Origin: a bacterium
GTDB lineage: Bacteria > Sumerlaeota > Sumerlaeia > SLMS01
Assembly (NCBI GenBank): GCA_016125005.1
Contig: WGMQ01000026.1
Coordinates: 87,450-151,449 of the forward strand
DNA length: 64,000 bases
Direction of reading: 5' to 3'
Shown here: positions 57,187-64,000 of the stretch, piece by piece
Numbering within the stretch: position 1 is the stretch's first letter
How the letters are laid out: each line of letters opens with the position of its first letter
Position numbers and translations under genes: made by a program
The notes under the pieces: model-generated
What the model was told of the DNA's origin: nothing
The model's input: the letters and a program-made list of their open reading frames with translations, nothing else
Databases searched by the model: none

Positions 57187-57780
57187 TCAGGCACGCATGG
57201 AACGAACGGCATCCACCACGCTGGGGGTAACAACGGTCTTCTCGTCCATGACGAGTGGCTCGCGGGCCATGATCGCCTGCCGGAGGTCCTCAACCGTGAC
57301 AACCTGACGGGGGCGGTGAAGCGGTCCGAGGCGTTGCTTCGCGCCGATGGCGGCCACCTTGGCGCGGCGATCCGCGTACTTGCCGGGGAGAGCCTGGGTA
57401 TCAAGGAACAGACGGACGATCTCGCGTGCGGTTGCTGCCCCGATGATCATGGCCCCGATGCAGAGCGCATTCGCCCCGCCGTGTTCGCGAGCCAGCTTGG
57501 CGCTGACAGTGTCGTTGCACACCGCAGCAAAGACCCCGTGGAACATGTTGGCGACCATGCCGCTGGGGTAACCGGCGCCGTCGATGAAGATGGCGCGGTC
57601 AAAGCGCCCTGCGCCGAGGGCTTCGGCGGCCGGACCCACGTGATCCGAAACGTCCGCCGCGGCCTCGCTGTTGCAGCCAAAGTCCTCGACGGTGTGGCCC
57701 GCCTTCTCCAACTCCGCAACGATCAGCTTCTTCAGCGGGAAACCCGCATGATCGGAGGCGACAGCTAGACGGAACGGCAT
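57187..57780 (-). CDS. RpiB/LacA/LacB-family protein lacking the catalytic cysteine
   Basis: The family isomerises ribose 5-phosphate or related sugar phosphates with a Cys base. The 197-residue protein keeps the N-terminal ASDHAGFPLKK (8-18) and a Rossmann-like core. But the CGTGIGM loop of RpiB is replaced by IDGAGYPSGMVANM (66-79), with Asp67 at the catalytic Cys position. HNDANVL is altered to HGGANAL. About 50 extra residues follow the usual C-terminus (VVTVEDLRQAIMAREP). AGGAGC lies eight bases before the ATG. Either a different reaction or a non-enzymatic sugar-phosphate binding role is plausible. Flippase follows after nine bases, so it may act in polysaccharide supply. Confidence 0.8.
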   Translation of the reverse strand: MPFRLAVASDHAGFPLKKLIVAELEKAGHTVEDFGCNSEAAADVSDHVGPAAEALGAGRFDRAIFIDGAGYPSGMVANMFHGVFAAVCNDTVSAKLAREHGGANALCIGAMIIGAATAREIVRLFLDTQALPGKYADRRAKVAAIGAKQRLGPLHRPRQVVTVEDLRQAIMAREPLVMDEKTVVTPSVVDAVRSMRA

Positions 57781-57850
57781 GGGGCGGTGCTCCTGGGCAA
57801 CGGCAGTGGCTCTAATGAAACGGGTCGTGGCGTGAGACGATAGGGAAAAA

Positions 57851-59032
57851 TCAACCGCGGGAAAGGAACTCGCCCGAGCCGTCCGCCGGTGCAATGGTCA
57901 TGGCGTGGATCAGGGCCATCTCCATGTCGACGCAAACATCGCTCGGCTCAAGTTCCTCGGGCGCCGCGACGCGGAGTTGTGTGAACTCCTGCTCGTTCAA
58001 CCCGGCCAGGATCAGACGGCGCCCCTGTCGCTTCATCAGGCTGATCACGGCGCGCACGTCCATGGCGGCATTGATGTCGAGCTGAGCCTCGTGACCAAGA
58101 TCCAGGATCACGACGCGAATCTTGGGCGGCAGGCGATCGGCCCAGGCGAGCAGGTTCGGCATGCGATGCGACGCCCCACGGCGACGGGTGTCCTTGTGGA
58201 CGTGGTAGATGGCGAGGGTCGCGGGCAGGTCCAGACCCGCCGAATCGTCCATCAGCTCCGACTGCTCGATCTCAGCGATCGGCAGCACTGTGTCCTGGAT
58301 GACGATCCAGACCAGGAAGAGGACCGGTGGCACCATGACCCAGCGCGGAATGGCGCCGTACAGCAGCGTGCCCAGCGTCCCGCCGAGCGCGAACGATCCC
58401 ATGATGGCAATCAGCAACAGGATGCGTCGCGTCGAGGGGTGGTTTCGGGCGCTGCGAAGGACCATCCGCGCCCCTTCCCGCGTGCTCACGTTACGACGCT
58501 TGTCCCACGCCCAGAACGTGAAGAGCGCCGAGTCGAGACCCAGGTCGGTCAACACGCCCGTCACGTGCGTCGTGCGAACAACACCGCTCGAAATACGGGT
58601 AATCGTGGCGTTCTGCAGCCCCATTGCCGCGGCCGCCGTTCCGACCAACAGGTACTGAATCAGTCCATACTCCCCCGGGGAGGGGACCGCGTAGGCGTTC
58701 AGGCCGAGGCCGAAGAGGAAAAGCAGCGCAGCCTGCAGAGCCGTCGGCAGCACATAGATCGATTCCCAGCCGCGACGCCGCGCGTACTCCTGGAACAGCC
58801 CCGAAATCGTCGCCCCGATGTAGAAGGCCACCAGGATCGTTGTCGCAAGGATCGCGAGACCCCACTTCGCCTCGACCAGATCGAGCCCGAACTGGGAAGT
58901 GGTCCCGGAGACGTGAGAAGTGGGGACACCAAAGGCAATGATGCTGACGACGTTCGTATAGCCGGCAATCCAAGCCAGCGTCACGGCGAGACGCGCTTGT
59001 TGTTCAAACGAATGGGCCTGCGCGATAAGCAT
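57851..59032 (-). CDS. DUF1275 membrane protein fused to a STAS domain
   Basis: A 393-residue protein. Residues about 1-250 match DUF1275 (YoaK-like), with six hydrophobic segments: VTLAWIAGYTNVVSIIAFGVPTSHVSG, then YVLPTALQAALLFLFGLGLNAYA and VGTAAAAMGLQNATI. Residues about 265-385 match a STAS domain (LPATLAIYHVHKDTR, VVILDLGHEAQLDINAAMDVRAV, LILAGLNEQEFTQL). This is the fold of anti-sigma antagonists and of SulP transporter tails. Asp-Ile-Asn replaces the usual phosphorylatable Ser/Thr area, so regulation by phosphorylation is doubtful. Probably an anion-transporter-like protein or membrane sensor. The upstream ribosome site is weak. RpiB-like gene follows after 70 bp. Confidence 0.82.
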   Translation of the reverse strand: MLIAQAHSFEQQARLAVTLAWIAGYTNVVSIIAFGVPTSHVSGTTSQFGLDLVEAKWGLAILATTILVAFYIGATISGLFQEYARRRGWESIYVLPTALQAALLFLFGLGLNAYAVPSPGEYGLIQYLLVGTAAAAMGLQNATITRISSGVVRTTHVTGVLTDLGLDSALFTFWAWDKRRNVSTREGARMVLRSARNHPSTRRILLLIAIMGSFALGGTLGTLLYGAIPRWVMVPPVLFLVWIVIQDTVLPIAEIEQSELMDDSAGLDLPATLAIYHVHKDTRRRGASHRMPNLLAWADRLPPKIRVVILDLGHEAQLDINAAMDVRAVISLMKRQGRRLILAGLNEQEFTQLRVAAPEELEPSDVCVDMEMALIHAMTIAPADGSGEFLSRG

Positions 59033-59144
59033 GAAGGGTCGTCAAGACAGGGGGCAATGCGCGAGGCTTCGCGCCCGGAACTCCGCGGGTCGAGGGAAAC
59101 CACAAGACTCCGGGTAACAGCAGTGATAAACTGGAGGGCAGAGA

Positions 59145-59220
59145 TGGAGCTGGTGATCGGATTCGAACCGATGACCTGCGCATTACGAATGCGCTGCTCT
59201 GCCAACTGAGCTACACCAGC
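59145..59220 (-). tRNA. tRNA-Thr (anticodon CGT)
   Basis: A 76-nt cloverleaf: acceptor GCTGGTG/CACCAGC, D arm GCTC-GAGC, anticodon arm GCGCA-TTCGTAA-TGCGC (CGT reads ACG), T arm ATCGG-TTCGAAT-CCGAT. Discriminator T and encoded CCA are present. All stems pair fully. It lies between the DUF1275-STAS and metalloprotease genes, with no integrase nearby. Confidence 0.97.
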
Positions 59221-59318
59221 TCCGAAGCCACAGCGATTGCCGTGGGAGGGGGATAGAGCGGCAAATCGACCGCGGGTGTCAAGCCCTACGGCGGGAAAAA
59301 AGGCACCGATTGGTATCG

Positions 59319-62153
59319 TCAGAAGGCCATCCAGAAATCGCCGGGGCTTGGCGGGGCAATGAAGGCAGGGTACCAGATGATGTCGTAGGGCGTCCCGCTG
59401 TTGTCACCGGTGACACGGAGGTAGTAGTTCCCGGGCGGCAGGCCCTCGGTGCTGGGGAGTTCCTGCCAGCCGCCGATGTCGTAGGAGGTGGCCAGCACGT
59501 TTCCGTCTTCGTCCAGGAGGGTCATTTCGAGCCCACCGGGCGTAGTGCCACCCTTGCCGGCCGTGAGGGGACGAAGGTAGCCCGATATCGCGTTCTGCCC
59601 TTCGGTCAGGCGCACGAGGAAGAAATCCACGTCGGTCTGCACGAAGGGCGGCAGGATTTCGCCAGTGAACTGGGCACCGATCCAGGCCACGTCGAAGGCG
59701 TCGACGGCCACGTTGTTCGGTTCTTCCGGTTGGCGGGCCTCGCGCGAGAAGGTCTCCACCTTGATGTCGTAGCGCGTATACTCATCAGTACCGCTGACGA
59801 GCAGGTGGTAACGCCCTGGCACCACGGTCCCCTGGAGCTGGATCGCCTCGTAGCCACCATCGTCCACGCCGCCGCCCTGGGTCTGCGTCGCAGTAGCGAT
59901 CCGAGTCAGGTTCGCGTCGTAGAGCTCCATGGTCGTGCGGCCGTTGAAATCGAGCTGGAACTTGAGCGCCAGCAGCGAGTTCGCTCCCTCGGCAACATCG
60001 AAGGAGTACCAATCCGCATCGGCCTGCACCAGTGGACCGCCCAGCGTGGTGGACAGCCACTTGTTCTGGTCGCGGGCCGCGATTGCCCGTGCCTCGAGGG
60101 CGTTGTCGTTCGGCTCGTCCCGGTCATCTTGCTGCGAATTAAAGCCGTAGAAGACAAGGTCGTAGCCGCGCCCTGTGTAGCTGCTCTCATACACACGGAC
60201 GTAGTAGCGCCCCGCCCCGCCGGAGAGCGCCCAGACGAAGGTCTGAAGGTCCGTCGGGGAGGAAGTGTCCACAAGGGTGCCCGCGCTGTCGTAGAGTTCC
60301 AACTGGAACGGGGCGCTACCCGGGCGAGGGAGCAGTTTGACATCAACGGAATCGTCCGTGCCACTGACGTCAAAGGCGAACCAATCCTCGTTGTATAGAC
60401 GCAATGTCCTTGAACCCACAATGCCGCTGGCAACGAGTCGCGCTGCCTCCCGTGAATCGTTCGGCTCGAACTCGTCGTCGGGCGGCTGCGTCACCGTGAT
60501 GCGCTGCGAGTAGAGGGTGGTGTTGTTCCCTTCGTAGTCGTCAGTGGCCAGGCCGTTTCGCGAGACGATGGCACCGGTGAAGTAGGTGCCCGGGGGAACC
60601 GACCCCGGAACAGTGGTGGAGAAGCTGAGTTCCTGAAAAGACTCGGCGCCCAGAGAGGCAACGGTCAGCGTCCCGATCAGGTAGTCCGCGGGCGTGATGT
60701 TGAAATCGGTCGATAGGAAGAAGCGCACCCGCACATCGTTCTCGGCGGCGGTCCCGTTGTTGACCACGGTCAGGGCATCGTAACTAAGGCTCTGCGAGTA
60801 CTCGTCGGCGATGAGGGTGGGCGGCGTAACCTCTCCGCCGTAGAGCCCGCCATTGGCGCGGTAGCTCTCCACACCGACGTCGCGAATGTTGATGACGGGC
60901 GTTTGACTGCCATAGGCCTGACGGAGGAACTGCACGTCGTTGGGCTGTAGGCCGAAGCCTGTCTCCCAGACGCGCGAATCGAGGAGCCGATAGCCCGCAT
61001 GCATGACCGTCGGCACGGGGTAGTCGTAGGTCTCCACAAAGGTGCCCGTCTGGTTGCCCCAGGAGTGACCAAACTCATGGTTCATCACGGCACGGAAGCT
61101 ATACACTGTGTTGTTCGTCCACTGATCGAAATGATTGGCGGTGAAGTTGAAGTTCGCATTCACGGCGATGTCGGTTTCCACCAGGCGCCGGCACGGTGCC
61201 TCGCCCGGCTCACGAAGCGTCCAGCAAACCGCCAGCGTGCTTGCCCCCCAATCGGACTCGAATGCGGCGCGGTAATCCGTGTCGTTCAACTCGCCGTGGT
61301 ACTCGTTTCGTCCGTTCCGGAACGCATACGGCCCATTATTGGTGCGGATGCGATAGATGTCCATGAACTGGTTGTAGTGGGCCAGCAACTCCTCGTTCTG
61401 GCCGCGCGAGAAGGGGTCCTCGGACAACTCGAAAACGATCGGAAGGGTCTGATTGCCGCACCAGCCGGTCGCCCCGCCGGTCGTACCCTTCGTCACCGGT
61501 CCTGTAACGATGAGGGGTTGCGGCACGACACCCGCGGGCGTGGAGGGAACCGGGGATTCGCCCGCGTCCGCACTCGCGTCGGTGTTGCCGCGCGCCGCCA
61601 CGATCGCGGCACAGAATGCCTTCTCATCGAGCGCTTCCACCGACGTCGAGACCGCCTTCAGCATCCCGTCGGGCGCCGCCTCCACAAACTGACCCGAAGC
61701 CGTTCGCACAACAGCGCGACCGCCCACGTTCTCCACGCGCCACAAGCCCTGCGAAGCACCGAGAAAAGGGGTCGCCCGCAGAAGGTCCACGCTTCCGCCG
61801 GTGGCCTCCTCGAAGAAGACGTAGCGCTCCCCCGGCGTCAGTCGCGGCGTCATGCACGACTCGACGGACCGCTCCCCCCACGTGCCACCCACCCAGCGCA
61901 GCGACCGCGAAGTCCTCGCACGATCGGATGCCGAAGCGGCGACCCACTCCACGGCGCCGAGCGTGGCGACGGTCTGAACCCCAACCGGGCCGTCCATCGG
62001 CAGACACTCGACCCTCTCAACGGTCGCTACATAGACCCGCCCAGCGTCTTCCGCAAGCTCCTCGAAGGAAAGAGGCGCGCTGTGGGAAAGTGCGTGGACG
62101 GGAACGAGAGAGAGAACCACGATAGAGCCAAGAACGGGAACGCGGGTACGCAT
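59319..62153 (-). CDS. Secreted zinc metalloprotease with repeated PPC domains
   Basis: A 944-residue exported protein with signal peptide (VLGSIVVLSLVPVHALSHS). The metalloprotease active site HEFGHSWG is at 359-366; the second His gives HExxHxxG, but the position of the metzincin third ligand (residue 369) is Thr, so the third ligand is elsewhere. After a CARDB-like stretch (VINIRDVGVESYRANGG), three PPC (pre-peptidase C-terminal) domains follow, each with the marker EPNDS/EPNDN/EPNN. Such proteins are surface or secreted hydrolases. The last residues are DFWMAF. The ATG is the first of the signal peptide; the ribosome site is weak. It is divergent from the kinase gene across 287 bp in which I see nothing recognisable. 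Confidence 0.82.
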   Translation of the reverse strand: MRTRVPVLGSIVVLSLVPVHALSHSAPLSFEELAEDAGRVYVATVERVECLPMDGPVGVQTVATLGAVEWVAASASDRARTSRSLRWVGGTWGERSVESCMTPRLTPGERYVFFEEATGGSVDLLRATPFLGASQGLWRVENVGGRAVVRTASGQFVEAAPDGMLKAVSTSVEALDEKAFCAAIVAARGNTDASADAGESPVPSTPAGVVPQPLIVTGPVTKGTTGGATGWCGNQTLPIVFELSEDPFSRGQNEELLAHYNQFMDIYRIRTNNGPYAFRNGRNEYHGELNDTDYRAAFESDWGASTLAVCWTLREPGEAPCRRLVETDIAVNANFNFTANHFDQWTNNTVYSFRAVMNHEFGHSWGNQTGTFVETYDYPVPTVMHAGYRLLDSRVWETGFGLQPNDVQFLRQAYGSQTPVINIRDVGVESYRANGGLYGGEVTPPTLIADEYSQSLSYDALTVVNNGTAAENDVRVRFFLSTDFNITPADYLIGTLTVASLGAESFQELSFSTTVPGSVPPGTYFTGAIVSRNGLATDDYEGNNTTLYSQRITVTQPPDDEFEPNDSREAARLVASGIVGSRTLRLYNEDWFAFDVSGTDDSVDVKLLPRPGSAPFQLELYDSAGTLVDTSSPTDLQTFVWALSGGAGRYYVRVYESSYTGRGYDLVFYGFNSQQDDRDEPNDNALEARAIAARDQNKWLSTTLGGPLVQADADWYSFDVAEGANSLLALKFQLDFNGRTTMELYDANLTRIATATQTQGGGVDDGGYEAIQLQGTVVPGRYHLLVSGTDEYTRYDIKVETFSREARQPEEPNNVAVDAFDVAWIGAQFTGEILPPFVQTDVDFFLVRLTEGQNAISGYLRPLTAGKGGTTPGGLEMTLLDEDGNVLATSYDIGGWQELPSTEGLPPGNYYLRVTGDNSGTPYDIIWYPAFIAPPSPGDFWMAF

Positions 62154-62440
62154 GGGGCGCAGGAGAATCCTTGAGTCGGACGCTTGGGTGGCCTCACCGA
62201 CTCACTCCCTATCGGAGAGTCGCGCGATTAACAAGCGGAGACGGAGATTACCAATCGGGCTCTGAATTGGATTCGATGGAGAGCCGCCCGGGAAGTCTAT
62301 GGGAAAGTAGAACAACTCACGAGCAGTTACATGGTGCCGCGAAGCAGGAACGGTCAATCTTGCTCGACAGCGGCTCATTCGTGAGCCTACGCTCGCATCT
62401 TGCCAGAGAGAATCTATCTTCAACCATCGTTGCGAGAAAA

Positions 62441-64000
62441 TGGCAGACCTTCCGGCTGACGATCTCGAACTTCCCGCGCAACCGACGGAGACCTTTCGTG
62501 GGTCGAGGCGTTTTCGCGAGACGCCAACTGCGTCCCTGACGGAGGAACAGGCTCGCGAAGCGATGACTTTTTCGACTCCCGGCGTCGCACGTCTGGGGGA
62601 GGCGGGGGGACGCCCCGCTCCCGACCACACGCGCTTCCGGCTCGGGCAGCTGATCGGCCGCGGCGGCGAGGGAGAAGTTTGGGAGGCAGTGCAGGTCAGC
62701 CTGGACCGCATGGTCGCGGTCAAGAGCGTCCGACCCGTCAGCAGCCCTGTTCACGACGAAAAGGAAAGCCTGCTCGAGAATATCCGCGCGCAGAATCTCC
62801 GCCAGGAAGCGCGCGTGGCCGCGGCGCTCGATCACCCAAATATCCTTCCCGTCTACGACCTGGCCGAGGACGACGACGGCCATCCTCTCATGGGGATGAA
62901 GCGGATTCGTGGGCGCCCCTGGTCGGCCCTCCTGCAGAAGGACTTTCTGGCCCTGTCCGTGGAAGATTTCCTCGAGCGCCATATCCCGATCCTGATCTCC
63001 CTCACGCAGGCCGTGGCGTTTGCCCATTCTCGTGGCGTCGTGCATCGCGACATCAAGCCATCGCAAGTCATGGTCGGAGAGTACGGCGAGGTTCTCCTGA
63101 CCGACTGGGGTCTGGCAGTCGTTCTGGACCCGGTGCGGATCGAGGATCCGTGGCACCCCTACGACCCGGTGCTGGCCCCTTCGACACACCTCAGCGCGAA
63201 CCCCGCCGGGACTCCGGCGTTCATGGCGCCGGAGCAGACCGCTTCCGACATGCGGGAGGTCGGCCCATGGACCGACGTGTATCTGCTCGGCGGCTGCCTC
63301 TTCATGATCCTCACCGGTCGCCCTCCTCGCGAGGGACGCGACTCACGACTGGTCTTCGATGAGGCATCGCGGGGCGTCCGCTCACCGCTTCGGGTTGCCG
63401 CGGGCACACGCCCTATGCCGCAGCCGCTCGCGGAACTGTGCGAGGATGCGCTCTCGCCCGATCGGCGCTCGATGGGTCTGACAGCGCCTATTTTTCAGGA
63501 ACGCCTCCACCAGTTCCTTCTGGGCTACCCGAAGCGTCGCCGATCGCTGGAGTTGACCTTGGCCGTGCAGGAGGCGCTGGAGAATCGAAGGCTGGAGTAC
63601 GCCGATTATGCCGCGCTGCTGAACGATCTGGAGTCCGCCCGCGCCCAGTGGGACGCCAACCCACGCGTCTCGGACCTGCGTGCACAGGTGCGGCTTGGCT
63701 TCGCCCGTCTGGCACTGCGAACGGGCGACCTGACCTTGGCCCGCCTGCAGGGAGAAGAACTCCCTCGCGGAGAGGCCCGGGTTACGCTGCTCGCCTCCAT
63801 TGCATCGGCCGAGGCGAGCCGCCGCCAGCAGGCGCTGCACCGCAAGGTCGGCGCGATCATGATCATCTGCCTCCTCGTGCTCTCGATCAGCGCGTTTCTC
63901 GTCGCCCAACACCGCCAGCGCGTTGCCGAACTCCTGCGCATCGAAAGCGACAAGACCGCCGCTTTGGCCGAGGAACGCGCGAGCGAAGCCGCCGAGGCAC
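62441..64000 (+). CDS. Transmembrane Ser/Thr protein kinase (Hanks type), 3' end outside window
   Basis: The 520 visible codons encode a kinase with Gly loop GRGGEGEV (73-80), Lys95 in MVAVKSV, catalytic HRDIKPSQ (202-209) and DWG (222-224) in place of DFG. In the catalytic loop the usual Asn is Gln. DWG is common in planctomycete-type kinases. APE is MAPEQTASDM, and WTDVYLLGGCLFMILTG follows. A transmembrane helix (IMIICLLVLSISAFLVA) is at about 467-483, then a charged helix running off the edge. The extracytoplasmic sensor part, if any, is outside the window. The N-terminal 60 residues are Pro/Glu/Thr-rich. Confidence 0.9.

Noticed and set aside
62154..62440. Small gene between the metalloprotease and the kinase
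   Set aside because: No frame with a ribosome site or protein-like composition; treated as a divergent promoter region.

Overview
The window is GC-rich bacterial chromosome, by eye about 65% GC, from a Gram-negative organism. It carries a BamA/Omp85 outer-membrane protein, an RND-adaptor-TolC tripartite exporter, many lipoproteins, a PilB/PilC-type pilus motor pair and a Wzc/Wzx polysaccharide system. A DWG-type Ser/Thr kinase, a very large TPR protein and intergenic repeats containing an 'accacagaggcacggag' element suggest the Planctomycetes/Verrucomicrobia-like or neighbouring candidate phyla. No rRNA or marker gene confirms that placement. No transposase, integrase, phage gene or CRISPR array was seen.

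Layout. 0-1.6 kb: minus-strand hisB-hisH-hisF, with hisF cut by the window edge. 1.7-8.2 kb: ligA, a GT-C-like membrane protein, a small membrane protein and a UbiB/ABC1 kinase. 8.2-9.6 kb: a PqqD-radical SAM-SPASM protein. 9.7-11.7 kb: a tight operon of three unknown lipoproteins and a 62-residue protein. 11.8-13.0 kb: a BtaA-like betaine-lipid enzyme. 13.0-14.05 kb: about 1.1 kb of non-coding, heavily repeated DNA. 14.05-17.4 kb: ymdB-like phosphodiesterase, nadA and a secreted alpha/beta-hydrolase. 17.4-20.7 kb: a sugar-nucleotide epimerase and a secreted beta-helix protein. 20.8 kb: tRNA-Pro(GGG). 21.1-24.2 kb: pilB-pilC. 24.3-29.3 kb: EcsC-family protein, trmD with a C-terminal extension, an acidic-tailed lipoprotein, a second repeat region, corA and a DUF2721 protein. 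29.4-50.0 kb: a long minus-strand envelope block (giant CHC2/TPR protein, SPOR-domain protein, BamA, RND pump, adaptor, TolC-like lipoprotein). 50.2-51.4 kb: exported MsrB-MsrA fusion. 51.5-57.2 kb: polysaccharide locus (Wzc-like autokinase, Wzx-like flippase) enclosing a divergent RiPP-like module. 57.2-59.0 kb: an unusual RpiB homologue and a DUF1275-STAS fusion. 59.2 kb: tRNA-Thr(CGT). 59.3-62.2 kb: a secreted metalloprotease. 62.4 kb to the end: a truncated Ser/Thr kinase.

The strongest candidate for an undescribed system is 53860-55782. It holds a signal-peptidase-like/PqqD fusion, a 59-residue peptide carrying a YVAPRV motif and one Cys near its C-terminus, and an HPr-kinase-like P-loop protein. 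The arrangement looks like peptide recognition, leader cleavage and phosphorylation, set between a polysaccharide co-polymerase/autokinase and a flippase. Other unusual items are the primase-type zinc finger on a 2943-residue TPR protein, an RpiB homologue lacking its catalytic Cys, the DUF1275-STAS fusion, two dispersed repeat families forming large inverted repeats, and marked over-representation of the octamer GTCTATAC, mostly in the sense orientation of genes.
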